Source: Sclerotiophoma versabilis
Taxonomy: Eukaryota; Ascomycota; Dothideomycetes; Pleosporales; Didymellaceae
NCBI GenBank assembly: GCA_012274445.1
Contig: JAAROD010000090.1
Coordinates: 124,001-188,000, forward strand
DNA length: 64,000 nt
Direction: 5' to 3'
Below, piece by piece: positions 24,901 to 35,960 of this stretch. The notes beneath the pieces were generated by a model. The model saw only the letters and a list, made by a program, of their open reading frames with translations, ran no database searches and was not told the origin of the DNA. The position numbers and the translations under genes are program-made. Positions within the stretch are counted from its first letter, which is position 1. Every line of letters begins with the position of its first letter.

Positions 24901-25720
24901 TTCGACCGATGTCAGTTGTGATCCCGGCATCAACAAGTGGCAAGACAATGGCGACAATCCGACTCAAGTGCGGGGAGGTTATTGCTGGTTCCGCAAGCCG
25001 TTTGCACCGGCTGACGACAGTGCTCCAGCATCGCCCGGGTCTTGGACTCGTGACAGCCGATGGACTATAGAGTTCCTTCAGTGGATGGAGTACGAGAAGT
25101 CTTCTATCGAATGGTGGCTGAAGGATCCCAACGGGAACAACGCTAGTCACTTTTGGAAGGATACTTCAGATGCAGAGCAGGTTTCGACCTTGATCGAGAC
25201 CACAGATCGTGATGATCATCCAGAGCTGAATATGCTGTACAAGATGCTGCTCATCGTATTTCATCCCCGTAAGAAGGACATAACCCAGATTCGGCTCGTT
25301 TACCAGAACGACAAGAACCAATTCTGCAAGTATAGCAAAGAGTCGCCTAGCTTGGTCATTGGCATGGTTCCTGAGTGTCAACCTTACTACCAGACCGAGA
25401 GTAATGACGAGACTCTGCAGTCCCGACTTGAGAACTGCTACTCTGTGTTCCAAGGCATCAAATTCGTCTGCCCTACACCAATGATCAAGGACCAGGTCGA
25501 ATTCTCATGCGACAGGGTTCCTGACGCGTTCTACCCCAAAGATGCAGGCTTTGAACGTAGGTTCAAATGCTGGTGGCCGCATGACTTCGTCTATCCCTAC
25601 GGAAAAACTATTTCAGCCTTTCTTCCTACGACGGCCTCTGAGGGGATGAATGGGACTTCTGGCGCCTTGGGAATCGACGGTGGGGGAAACGGATCTTGGG
25701 CAAACACGACTTGGCTTTGA
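18905..25720 (+). CDS. Giant multidomain GH18 chitinase with CBM18 module
   Basis: Six exons: 18905-19163, 19215-19515, 19570-19763, 19820-20172, 20223-23097, 23151-25720 (introns 50-56 nt), 2183 aa. The order is: signal peptide MRLSLLFVALLGQTAFS; Cys-rich chitin-binding (CBM18-like) region about residues 60-140 with CPLNVCCSHFGFCG; GH18 domain about 178-510 with catalytic motif GVDIDWEWPG, whose acid is Glu300; a Ser/Thr/Pro/Ala stalk about 515-1175 with 5-residue repeats; a Cys/Trp-rich segment (CPKCPEFKWC); a polyproline run near 1374; three acidic repeats; and a 400-residue C-terminal module. It is most like the subgroup C fungal chitinases related to yeast killer-toxin subunits, but no LysM repeat is evident. 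It is probably secreted and heavily O-glycosylated, acting on own or foreign cell-wall chitin. Confidence 0.9.
20802..20918 (+). repeat. 15-bp tandem repeat coding SSAS(Q/P) in the chitinase stalk
   Basis: About eight in-frame copies of a TCT-TCA-GCA-TCR-CMA unit give SSASQ three times, then SSASP. Looser SS(T/A)P-type repeats continue to about 21410. The units are near-identical in DNA as well as protein, so copy number probably varies between strains. Confidence 0.85.
23736..23955 (+). repeat. Three acidic 25-residue repeats in the chitinase
   Basis: Three copies of C-(T/S)-R-x-P-L-x-L-(D/N)-(D/N)-DEGDNE(Q/M)P, spaced 25-26 residues apart, each with a single Cys. The DDDEGDNE core resembles an acidic metal-binding loop, but no known motif is matched. 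Confidence 0.85.
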
Positions 25721-26749
25721 TGACGAATGGTGACTTTTACACGATGGCATAGCTTGTGGCCAGAGTTGGGAGCACGTAAAACCATGGATTTTTTCTAAAA
25801 CTTGGGTTAGATCTTTCCAGCAACGTCTATGCTTCGCAAGACTGAACAGCGCGCGCACTTGCTACCCTTGTCGCAATCCCCAACGCCCGTCTACAGCCTA
25901 CGAATAGCATGATGATATTTCTTGAACTTGCCCTCTTTCCTTAGCTGAACTAACACCTCGCCCGCCGCATATTTTCCTGCTAGGAACGTTATATTTGTAA
26001 ATCCTGTTCACCGCACATGACCTAGTACCTGGGACAGAAACAACAAATACTAAAGCCGAAAATCTCCCTTCTGACAGAATCGGATATCTCCATCCCCAAT
26101 TTCACGATCTGTGTCAACCTCACACATGCCAGTCTTCGCTATTCAGCTGACAGCTCAGAGCCCAGAGCGAGAACTCAACGCCGTCAGTTTTGCGCTTGTG
26201 CCGACTCGATGCGTTTTGGACTTCATTATTCGGGAGTTAAATGCAAATTCACCATTTCAAGCCTGAACGATAGCTTGGTACTTTAAGAACGGTGTCAAAT
26301 ACGATAAATTGTTGATATCGTCTCAGTTACGAACTTCAATCGTTTCCAGCTTGTGCAAGTCTATTGAAACATATGATTTCATAGCCAGCGACTTACCAAG
26401 GCGGGACCCTATCAAGCGTCATGGCGAGGTGTCTATTCAGCGGTGGCCATAAGCTCGGGTGTGCGAAGACCGAGCGAATCTTGCGGCTGTGGAGTCAGGC
26501 AGTGGTCGGATTGAAGGGGACGTCTGTACTTGCCTAAAGCACTCTCATGCCATTGGAGCCGCATCTGTTGGTCGGACTGGAGTCGTGATAGTGATGAAGT
26601 TGGGTTCTTGCGCGAACACTCTTAGTCCTTTTATGCGAATTCGTCGATAATCTATACATCATTTGAGACGCCTCTAATAATGAATAGGCTCAGGGAAAGA
26701 GGTCAAAAGTGCGTTGCAAAGCTCGGATTCCTTGTCTACCAGTCATTAT
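25721..26749. other. Intergenic region between convergent genes
   Basis: A 1.03 kb gap between the 3' ends of the chitinase and MFS genes. It is AT-rich around 26220-26340. No gene or clear repeat is seen. Confidence 0.6.
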
Positions 26750-28588
26750 CTATTTGCCCGCCATACTCGCTGCTTCAGCCCCGAACCTTGTCATTCCACG
26801 GAGCTTGTCACCCCACTTGTAGAACGCGAACAGACACGGAATAAATACCAGGGCTAAGAAGCCCGGAACGCTACTTGCCCAATGTATGCCCAAACTCGCA
26901 TACATATTCGCAGTGAATAACGGAAACACCGCCCCTGCAACACTCCTCAGTACTGTGCTAGCAGCCAGCGCTGAAGCAGCATACCCAAGATACGCATCGA
27001 CAATATAGTTCGTGAGTGACATGTACAGCAACACCATCCCAAACCCAAAAAGCGTACCTGCGGAAACGCAGATCATGAACGGCAGTTCCGGCGCATTGGT
27101 CCACGCGAACCAGAACAGACCGAGTGGGAGTGCGGCAGCGCCGAGCATAGCAGGAGGAAGCCGGGCTTCGGGCGGCGCGTTGCCATCGCACTTCGCAACG
27201 ACCCTGGCGTAGCGCTTTTGGTCGACCAGCGCGACGTAGACAAGAGAGATCATAATGCCAACGATGATGGCGAGGAAAGGCAGCGAAGCGATACCCTGTG
27301 GCCAACCGCGGGTTTGCTGGAAAACGATGGGGTATGCGGCGAAAAGCAGGAAAAGCGTGCCGTGAATAACAGAAAGGAAGAGAGAAAGGAGTGTGACAAT
27401 GGGTTCGTAGATGAGCATGATCCAAGGTCGGAGCGCACCCACGCGGAGCTGTTGTGCGATTGGTTTAGGCGATATGCCGGCGACTTGGTGTTGCTTTCCG
27501 GTTTCGGCCGTGAGTTTTTCTGCGCGACGCTGGAGGAGCACGGGAGCATACGTCTCGGGAAATGTGAGAGTAAGGACAATCCATGTCGGGCCTGATGCGC
27601 TGGTGATCAGAATAGCGATTGCGCGCCAGCCGTAAGCTTTGATGAGGAAGCCGCAGATAATGGGTCCGAGGTTCTGGCCTACGAGGCCGGCGAGCGTGAA
27701 GATGGACATTACAATACCACGGTCTTGAGCATTGAACATGTCCGCGACAACGGCAGGGGCTACGGCTTGTGTGAAGGAGCCAGCGAGGCCGCCGAAGAAG
27801 CGTAGAACAATGACAACGGTCATGGAAGAAGAGAAACCAACGATGCCGCTGAAGGCGACAAAGGCGCCAAAAGTTATCACATAGAGATCGCGGCGGCCAT
27901 AAACCTCGCTGAGCGGAGAAAGAATGAGAGCGCCGACTGCGAAGCCAAGAACAAAGGTTGAAGTGGTGAGGAGTGCAGTTGTGTGGGAGATGGCGAATTC
28001 ATTCATGAGCTGTTCGGTACCTTGCGAGAAGCCGGAAGATGCGATAGACACCATAAAGCAAGCAAATGCAAGCATCATGGCATTGAACCATTTAAATCCT
28101 GTGCTGAAGTTAAGAGGGTTCTCGTTATCGCCATCTTCCCAGTTGACAGGGTACGGTTCCTTCTTGGCGTCTAGCTCCCAGTCTTCCATGTCTCCACTCC
28201 ATCGGTCCGGTGTTCGCGACTGCCACGAAGGTCGCCTCTCAACATCAAACTCGCCAGACCAAACACGTTCCTTGACATCAGGCTCTGCCACGGGCGCTAG
28301 CCATGTTTGCCTCTGTACACTCTTTCCAACCCATGCTGAGTGCCTGTTGCGTGTTTGCGGTGGAGGTGGGAAGAGTGAGGAGTCGACCATAGCACTCATG
28401 CGTGCCGCACGACCTTCGGTATCGAAGACGCTCGTAAGTCGCTGGTTGGTTTCCGCAGCAGTATCGTAAATCAAAGGCCATGGTGTGCTCATCTGGATGT
28501 CGTCTCCATTGGCAGTAGGCCATACTGTTCGGCGGCGGTGACTTTCAAGATTCTGGTACCGAGAGACACGGTAGGAAGACCGATACAT
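26750..28588 (-). CDS. MFS transporter, DHA1 drug:H+ antiporter type
   Basis: Single-exon gene, 612 aa, ATG at 28588. A long hydrophilic N-terminal tail of about 165 residues ends in the PYPVNWEDGDNENPLNF motif, which precedes TM1 in fungal DHA1 proteins. Twelve hydrophobic segments follow. The A-type motif LSPLSEVYGRRDLYV lies between TM2 and TM3, and a PETYAPVLLQRRAEKLR-like motif (PETYAPVLLQRRAEKL) ends the first half. Close families include polyamine/drug exporters such as yeast Tpo/Flr1 types at the plasma membrane. The substrate is not predictable. The tail has several Ser/Thr-Pro sites that could be phosphorylated. Confidence 0.88.
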   Translation of the reverse strand: MYRSSYRVSRYQNLESHRRRTVWPTANGDDIQMSTPWPLIYDTAAETNQRLTSVFDTEGRAARMSAMVDSSLFPPPPQTRNRHSAWVGKSVQRQTWLAPVAEPDVKERVWSGEFDVERRPSWQSRTPDRWSGDMEDWELDAKKEPYPVNWEDGDNENPLNFSTGFKWFNAMMLAFACFMVSIASSGFSQGTEQLMNEFAISHTTALLTTSTFVLGFAVGALILSPLSEVYGRRDLYVITFGAFVAFSGIVGFSSSMTVVIVLRFFGGLAGSFTQAVAPAVVADMFNAQDRGIVMSIFTLAGLVGQNLGPIICGFLIKAYGWRAIAILITSASGPTWIVLTLTFPETYAPVLLQRRAEKLTAETGKQHQVAGISPKPIAQQLRVGALRPWIMLIYEPIVTLLSLFLSVIHGTLFLLFAAYPIVFQQTRGWPQGIASLPFLAIIVGIMISLVYVALVDQKRYARVVAKCDGNAPPEARLPPAMLGAAALPLGLFWFAWTNAPELPFMICVSAGTLFGFGMVLLYMSLTNYIVDAYLGYAASALAASTVLRSVAGAVFPLFTANMYASLGIHWASSVPGFLALVFIPCLFAFYKWGDKLRGMTRFGAEAASMAGK

Positions 28589-31500
28589 GATTAGGAGTTT
28601 CGCAGGTGCCTTTTTGCCCTTTCAGAGGAGAAATAGACGTGCACAGCACGCAAAAAGAACGAAAGAAGATCAAGGGACAATGTGAAAGAAAACTACAAAG
28701 AAACTATGCAAAGCGGAAGAAGCCAGCGCACTCCAGGTTGATATGACAGAAGTGACTATGCATTAGTACACATAATATGCATCCTGGTGAGTAGATAGCG
28801 AGAGCATCGTATGTCCGTGAGCGCGCTTGGAGCATGCTTGGGCGATCTGTGTGCGTAGACAACAAATTTTACGTAGGGCTGTGGGCCTCTGGAGCCGCTC
28901 CAGGTGTTTGGTTTAGATAACGGGAAGAGCCTCATACATCCCTATTAGACTAGGGATCTCCGACATACGAAGAGTTACTCACGACTAGGGTAGCCAGTAT
29001 GCGACTCATGCAAATAGGGAACTGCAATTGATTGGATGACCGTGCTCCATTGTCAGTGCGGCTCTCCGAAGGTCTCGAACTCGAGATGGGAACTCCAGTC
29101 AATCTATCTTTCGGCTACTTCCTGAAGGTTTACTTGATCAACAATGTCCCTGATCATATTGGCTGGGCGGAGCGTTGGCAGCTGTGGTCGGTCCGGTTTG
29201 ACAGCTCAGACAGTCATGCCAAAGTGTCGTCTCTCCGAATACAACGAGTCCTCCGGCGTGTCCTATGCCCAATAGCACCGTGGAACGGGGAAACAAGATG
29301 AGAAACATTTTGATGCAGCTGCGCCGGCACTAAATATTCTGACACGGTAATGACAAGATCCTCTGCATAACTCAGCGAAGAACGTACATGACACTGACAG
29401 CCGTTAATACAATGCCGGCGCCGCTATCTTGTCGCAAAGCTCAAGGAAGGCACGAAGGTGCACTGTGCATGGACAGAGGTCAGGATGAGGGTGCGCGCGG
29501 CTTGAAACGTCCCGAATCTATAGCCTGTTTGAGGCGTCGCGAGCGTGGGGCCGTTGCGTGTGCAGCCGCTTGGCGAAGGAAATAGAGTACGATAAGTGGG
29601 ATGTTGTACGTTCGTTGTATTGTGTCGCAGGGTCTTTCGTGCAAATCGCTGGGTGTGGGTGCGCGTTACTGATGCCGAATTGGTGGTTGCTGTTTCCATG
29701 TCAACCATTTCCACTCCCCGTGAACACTATGAAAGCGTACATCCTCGGAAATCACGTCCGAATGGCAGTCAACGAAGGAGTGATTGGCCAGGAAAGAATA
29801 GAAATCATTAAGATGCGCAACAGGCAACTCCATACCGATAAAGACTGATGTAAGGAGTGATATCGGTCTCAAATGCTCGCGTCGTTTGGCCATCTACGTT
29901 TGGTTGTCACCATATACACGCCGGAGAGGTGATTTGCGTGATACATGTTGTAAGAAGAGGCCTATCAGAGTACATCGGGGTGTCTGTTGTTTAGTGCTGT
30001 AAGAGCCAATGTGACTACGGGGCGGGTCAAGAACGGGGTCGCAGGCCTCGCGGGTTCTACAAGGAGAATATCTTGTCCCAAAGGCGTCTCTGGGGCTGTA
30101 GCTTTCGATTTGACAATGACTGCGGTTGAATCGAGTTGGGCATTGTGTGAGAGAAGAGTGACAATTACCGGATGCTGGCGGCAGCTGGCGGCAGCTGGCG
30201 ACAGCTAGCGCCTGTGACGTAAGCAATCCCGGCTTCTTATTCTTGATGGTCACGTTACTAATACTCTTCCTCCCATATTGTCAAACTTGACTCTGCCGTG
30301 GTTCTCACCATAGTCTGGTGAGGTTCAGACAGTACAACATAACTCTTATGAACGCGGCCTAACTGTGATGTGACGTGTCAAGCTTGGCTGACGCGAGTTC
30401 TAAAGGAAGTGTCAGCAGCCTGCACACCGTCGAATATCTTATACTATGTAATGTTCGAGATCATCAAGATGAGAACACGGATTTTACATCGCTACAAATC
30501 TCATACCTACCTCAGAGAGTAAGAGTATGATCCCACTACGTCCGCTAAGAACGGACGTACTTTCGTGCGCCTCAGATGATGTTACTTGATCATATAAGAT
30601 GTCAGTAGGCTGCACATATTTTGAGGACATGTCCCCTTGGCTCTTTTTACGGCACGACATAGTCATGCTGACAAGCGTTAGGTATAGTGAGACATCTGGT
30701 ACCCATACCGACAGCATCTCGTCACAAAAACTTCCGTCAACAGCACAACGGCGAAACAATGAACATCACTTGATACATATTGGCCGTTGTTAGTGCGGAA
30801 GCCATAGCGCACACAGTGCCGGTAATGGCACAGACTTTTCTTTAGAAGCAGACAACTTCTACTGGGGTGACGTCGTTGCAATGCAGCCAACAATCTTTCC
30901 TAAGCGGTATCAGATGACAGTCGCCGACAACATGTTTATCGTCGTGCCAGTCAAGTTGACCTGTACGGCCGAGTTGACTTATTCCGTTCGATAGGCTCGC
31001 TGCGTTCTTCCAGGCAAATCTTAACAGTAGGGGTGCCGAAAGTACCATACTCCAGGGTAATAGCGAGCATCACGAGGCGTTGGAGCATAGAGTAATTTGT
31101 TGGGCCGTGCAAGAACTGCCTGTATCTATAGGCGCTGCCGAGGGACAGTTATTAAAAATTGAGTTCACTCCCCTTACGATTATTGAACCCCGGTATTGCC
31201 CATGTTATTGGTTGATCTTAAAAATTGTTACTCGATTGATGATGGTTTCTGTGTTGCAACAACAACTTTCGGAACGAGACAGAAAGAATGTATTTTGATA
31301 TCACGAGCATCTCTCACGCTCAATTTGATTGGAATCCGAAGATGCAGTTGCGTACCCGGGTAGCTGGCAGTTTAAGATCTCGCACAAATAAAATGTGCAT
31401 GCTGTAGCATTGTTTGGAAGAGCTGCGACGTTGGCCGAACACGATCAGCGCATGTGACGTAAGTGGATGATGACAGAATTTCTCTAGAAGACTCTTAGCA

Positions 31501-31947
31501 CGATGACCCTCCTGTCCCATAGACATCATCGAGAGGAACTTGGAAGCTCTCCGAGGATGGTAGGGCTGAACCAGCCACGATCTCGTATCCGCTTGATCCG
31601 AATTAAGTGGGTCGCAGCCGCGTAGTGTGGCGCAAAAGCAACGAATGCAGCGTCATGCCGCGTAAGTCCCACAAGAACTGCTTCTTATCTTGCTTCGCGG
31701 TGATTAGAGTTGTGCCTGTTGCAGACAAATGACGCGGCAGACAAGTCGTAGGTTGCCTCAGAGCAGTGACGTATGCTGGAACAACAGGTCGTCTGTGAGT
31801 ATATATGTGATATACAGGCTTTTTGAGTTGAGAATCATTACTAGTATATTCAATCGAAAAACCAACTCTTAGAAAAGCTTTCGATAAGTTTTCCAACCAA
31901 CACACGCACAAACTTCATACCAGCAAAGCCTACACTGGACGAAAACC
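28589..31947. other. 3.4 kb gene-free region
   Basis: Only ORFs shorter than 120 codons occur, none with recognisable protein sequence. A 10-bp GCGGCAGCTG motif repeats imperfectly at 30177-30206. Five TGACGT cores lie between 30215 and 31774. I see no terminal inverted repeats or transposase fragments. It contains the promoters of the MFS gene (left end) and of the Gly/His-rich gene (right end). Confidence 0.6.
31799..31806 (+). promoter_or_regulatory. Candidate TATA box of the Gly/His-rich gene
   Basis: GTATATAT lies about 145 bp upstream of the ATG at 31948, a plausible spacing given a typical fungal 5' UTR. Confidence 0.4.
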
Positions 31948-32379
31948 ATGGGTCTTCTACACAAGCTTGAAGAGAAGGTCTTGCACAAGGACCCCAAGCA
32001 CGACAACCACAACCAGTACCCCCCACAGCAAGGCGGACACCAGCAAAGCACCTTCGGCGGTAGCGGTATGAACCACGGCCCAAGCATGAGCGGCGGTATG
32101 GGCGGCGGTATGGGCGGCAGTAACCACCACGGTGGACATCACAGCGGACACCATGGCGGACATAACAGCGGCATGGGTGGGCCTGCTGGCTTCAGCGGCC
32201 AACAGCATCACGGAGGAGGAAACATGGGTGTTGGTTCTGGTGGACAGCATGGCTTTGGGGGAGGCATGAGTGGCGGTCCCGGTGGCCACCATGGAGGTGG
32301 AGGTATGGGAGGACCCGGAGGTCGCCATGGTGCAGGTGGAATGGGCGGAGGCCCTGGAGGCTCCGGAGGAAGGTGGTAG
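31948..32379 (+). CDS. Glycine/histidine-rich small protein (143 aa)
   Basis: Single-exon ORF with a good start context (aaccATGGGT). The first 20 residues (MGLLHKLEEKVLHKDPKHDN) form a short amphipathic helix rich in Lys and His; the rest is almost entirely Gly, His, Met, Ser and Gln with GGMGGG, GGHHSGHHGGH and GGPGG repeats. There is no signal peptide or membrane segment. Similar small Gly-rich proteins with an LHKLEEKVL-like head are common in filamentous fungi, often uncharacterised. The His clusters could bind metal and the low-complexity tail could promote condensate formation; both are inferences. A TATA box and a pyrimidine-poor leader lie upstream. Confidence 0.75.
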   Translation: MGLLHKLEEKVLHKDPKHDNHNQYPPQQGGHQQSTFGGSGMNHGPSMSGGMGGGMGGSNHHGGHHSGHHGGHNSGMGGPAGFSGQQHHGGGNMGVGSGGQHGFGGGMSGGPGGHHGGGGMGGPGGRHGAGGMGGGPGGSGGRW

Positions 32380-33007
32380 ATTAGGCGGATGGTCTAACTA
32401 TAGTGATGATACCCATGAATGTCAAGAATTATATCTTTACATCGCTATTGCCGCTATTTTGTGCCCGCAATGTGCATGCTGCGAAGATTTTTGTTCGTCT
32501 CGACATATCGACGGTAGATTTCTGAAATACGACTTTCCTTCATCAGACAATGCGTGTTCTGGTACATTGAGAGAAACTGGCCAGGTGTAACAGATGGTTT
32601 AGAAAGAGGTTTTCAAGGAAGCATACGGACTCAGTATTGCGGCAATCTCGAACAGAGCCCCCTAAACTAAGAAGTCTTGATGATGAACAAGCATCAGTAA
32701 GATGTCGCTTAATTGCGTCCGGGGAGTTTTCACTCCGCGAACTAGCTCTAAGTGGAAACGCTAGGGACGTCTGGCCAATCAAGATCTTTCAACTTCCTTC
32801 AGGCCTCCAACAACCGCGTTCTTCGTCTGGTACGGCGAGCTCATGGCATGCGACCGCGGGTAATGACTATAAGTAGTACAATCGCTTCCAAGTTTTGTTG
32901 CCCTCTGTCGCCCCTTCTTTCCACGTCCCACTTCGTGTCGCTCTTTCGCCCGGTTCTCTTATTTCATCCGCGTCCATCTCCGTCAACGAATTTGTAAATC
33001 TATCAAA
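32380..33007. other. Intergenic region upstream of the GPI protein gene
   Basis: A 628 bp gap. The last 120 bp are a pyrimidine-rich leader (CTTTCC, CTCTTTCGCCC) typical of a core promoter. No gene is seen. Confidence 0.55.
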
Positions 33008-33715
33008 ATGGCCTCAGCACTCGTTCTCGCATCCCTCCTTGGGTTTGCCGTAGCGCAATCCACGACTCTCTCAATCCCTTTCTACATTCTTGACAACCAA
33101 GCCATCGAGGCATCAGTCGTCTCCGCGAACCCGTCTGCAACCACCATGGCACTTGCCTGCCCTTCAGGCACCGATTCGAACGACTGCGGTCTATTCCCAT
33201 ACATGACGCTAGTATACGGTCCCTCCACCTATCATTTGGATATGGGCGTTGGTGACGCGAATGCCTTCACGGGTAGTGCAGACTGCGCTCGTGGGGCGAC
33301 TGTCACGTGCACAGAATTTGCCACTGGTAGCGAGGCGAACTTCCCGGGGAGCAGCACGACAACATATGAGGGTGAAGATATCATTACGTTGCCTGTTACG
33401 GTGACGAGTGGAGTAGAGAAGCTGGCTGCGCAGGCAAGCGCGACGGAAAGCGTGGGCGCAAGTGCGAGTGCAAGTGCAAGTGCAAGTGCAAGCGCAAGTG
33501 GAAGCGGCAGTGGAACATCTGGAAGTGCAGCGAGTACCTCCACGGCGAGCGTTACGCAGATTGTTGGCACAAATACCGCATCGTCGAGTGGTGCTAGTCG
33601 CACTCAAGCTGCTTCAGCGACTCCATCGACTGGAGGAGCGTCGGTCAACCCCATCATCTCTAAGGGCGGACTCATTGGCGCTGTCGTAGGTGTGGTCAGC
33701 GTGCTACTCTTGTAG
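33008..33715 (+). CDS. GPI-anchored serine/alanine-rich cell-wall protein
   Basis: Single-exon gene, 235 aa, start context atcaaaATGGCC. Residues 1-16 (MASALVLASLLGFAVA) are a signal peptide. The next 130 residues form a small domain with four Cys (ACPSG, DCGLF, DCARG, TCTEF) that probably make two disulphides. A Ser-Ala dipeptide tract (SASASASASAS) and Ser/Thr-rich region follow, then a small-residue stretch and the hydrophobic tail GLIGAVVGVVSVLLL with no basic end, as expected for a GPI-attachment signal. The protein probably sits on the plasma membrane or wall; its role is unknown. The domain resembles those found in many ascomycete GPI proteins of about 230 aa. Confidence 0.85.
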   Translation: MASALVLASLLGFAVAQSTTLSIPFYILDNQAIEASVVSANPSATTMALACPSGTDSNDCGLFPYMTLVYGPSTYHLDMGVGDANAFTGSADCARGATVTCTEFATGSEANFPGSSTTTYEGEDIITLPVTVTSGVEKLAAQASATESVGASASASASASASASGSGSGTSGSAASTSTASVTQIVGTNTASSSGASRTQAASATPSTGGASVNPIISKGGLIGAVVGVVSVLLL

Positions 33716-34401
33716 CATTCTGACTCAACCGAACTCATGGATCAGGCAATGTAGAACAATACTAATACAAAAGCCGGAGAGGCTGTCTACTGTCGCTTGA
33801 GGTCTTCGTTTTCCATCATGTCAGATTTCCTTTGCTTCATTGCTTGGAACTATGTCGCTATGCTACAACACCTCACGCCTCAATCATTTGCCATTGGTCG
33901 TCGCCTGTCACAGCCTGATGATGTACCAAGACTGCACACATACAAATGCATGCTCTGTATTCTCTGCTTGCTCGCCGCTCTGGCGAACTTGGCAGGATAC
34001 TTCTGCACGGTGTCATGAACGTCATCATCTGCTCTTGGATGAGTCGTGTGTTTTTGTATCGACCAGTCTAACCATTGGTACGTCAGCGATGGCGACGTCT
34101 CAGTCGCGTGATAGCGTGTGGGAAAAAAAACACGGCTACATCGTGAAGGGTAGGATAAAGTTCGCCCACATTGAGACGACGCTTCTCAATCTAGGACACG
34201 TCAGGACACCAAAGGCTAATGTGTCAGGTAGGAGAAGATGCAGGTACGGGGAATCGTAAACTCTAGAAGTATTCTTACGAAGTCTTTGAAAGCAGTGCAA
34301 GCCGAGTGGACGTGGAGGTATCCTACTCTTTCACACTTTGGTGCTCAATTTGCATGAGCTAGGCTATCCAACGTCCCCGTTTGCTGAATCTCTACCTTGT
34401 A
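33716..34401. other. Intergenic region between convergent genes
   Basis: A 686 bp gap between the GPI protein and F-box genes. Nothing is recognised in it. Confidence 0.55.
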
Positions 34402-35960
34402 TCAGTCTTCTTCCTTCAAACTATCCTCGAACTCGCTCTCACTGTCAGGGTTAGTCCTGACAGTGAACCCAATGCGAAAAGGATTAGGCAGCTTCTTGTA
34501 CCTCAACCCCTCATGTGCAACCACATCTAGAAGCCCTTTGTTTTCTAAGTATTCAATACTCCAGTCACTTAGGTATAGTTGCTTGAGACAGGGCAGCAAG
34601 CCGTTAGCCTTCTGCACAAATTCCAAGAGAGCGTTGTATGCCAAAGGCGTGTGGCATGGGTAGCCCTCCAAGTGTAGCGCTTTAAGAGACTGAGGTAGAC
34701 GCGACACAAAGGCTAACCTCCGGAGCGTTGCCAGGGTTTGGTTTAGGAAATGGTCACTTTTGTAGTTCCTGGCAGCTTCCCTATATTCTTCAGAAGCACC
34801 GTTAGTGATGTCCATTGCTAGTGCCAGAGGTTCACTTGGTAGGGGGAACTGCGGGTCGCTTGTAAGGAGATAGGTCGAACAGCGCAGTGTCTTGAGTTGC
34901 TTGAAGTCTGCAAGCGATACGTGAGGTATCTCATTACCCAATTCAATGGCGACTTGCACCTTGCCACACATCAGTAAACAGTCAAAGCTTCGTTTCAAGG
35001 CCGACCACTTACGTCGCTATTCTCTCCATGTATAGTCAGATGTTCGAGAGAGCGGCCAGCATACTGTATGAGCGCAGTGGTGATCTTCTTCGGAGAGAAA
35101 GAACCCTCAGTCACTAGCTCGCCTTGACCGATTTCACAAGCGAAGCTCTTCAGGTTGGTCATTTTGCTCAGTATAGGTATCAAACTATCCGAATCCATTG
35201 TCGATGCTTGCAACACGATAGTCTTGATGTTCGAATTTGGAACGTCGTTCAAAGTCATCCATCTCAACACACCGCTCATCCTGCTGGCGGCGAATGTTTC
35301 GACACATGGTAGACACATGCTGGCTAGCAGCCAATCTGCATATAGCCCGCCTTCGTCGATGGACCGGTCCAGCTTGACCTCGATAACCCTCAGATGTTGC
35401 AACGGTAATCCTGTCGTCCTTGCAGAAGCTCGTGCGACGTCTATAAGAAGCCGGAGAAGATCGTCTTCACCTACAATGTCTCCTATATACTCCAGTCTGC
35501 GCAGATCGGGCGCCATATAGACTAGGTAGGTAGAGAGTGCACGCATCCAAAAGTTGGCAAGGTTAAGTTGATAATGTTGTCGCCACAGGTCGTCCTTGAA
35601 CTCATCAAAGATGTGCCCGTGTGTGGTCGCAAAGCTTTCCAAGTGTACAATTAACTCGGCTACTTCGAACTCGGTGTACGCGCCTGTGTCGTTGTACTCA
35701 AACTCGCATTTGAACGTCTCGATGTAGAGCGCGAGGTGCGGTTTCCGCGCAAGCTTTAGGAGCCTTGTATGGAAAGGTCTTTTCGCATCCTTGGTGTCGA
35801 CTGTGTTCCAATATCGCCATACTTTGTGGTGTTTCCAAAGGAGTTTGCTCAGCGCGTTGTAGGATGTGTGACAGCATAGTGCTAAGCTGTAGGCATCGTG
35901 AGGCTTACACAGCTCCCCGATCATCAAAAGAAGCTCCGTAGATAGTTCGTGAAAAGACAT
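34402..35960 (-). CDS. F-box protein with LRR-like C-terminus
   Basis: Two exons on the minus strand: 35960-35013 and 34959-34402 (intron 53 nt, GTAAGT donor), 501 aa. The start MSFHELSTELLLMIGELCKP is the F-box core (LSTELLLMIGEL ... SLALCCHTSYNAL). The preceding 23 in-frame residues were not included because the F-box is normally N-terminal. The rest has irregular leucine-rich segments (LKSFACEI, LEHLTIHG, LKALHLEGYP, LKQLYLSDWSIEYLE). Such proteins bring substrates to SCF ubiquitin ligases through Skp1; the target is unknown. The acidic C-terminus ends DSLKEED. Confidence 0.8.

Noticed and set aside
28589..31947. Transposon remnant in the gene-free stretch
   Set aside because: No transposase or reverse-transcriptase fragments, terminal repeats or target-site duplications were visible by eye; a repeat library search would be needed.
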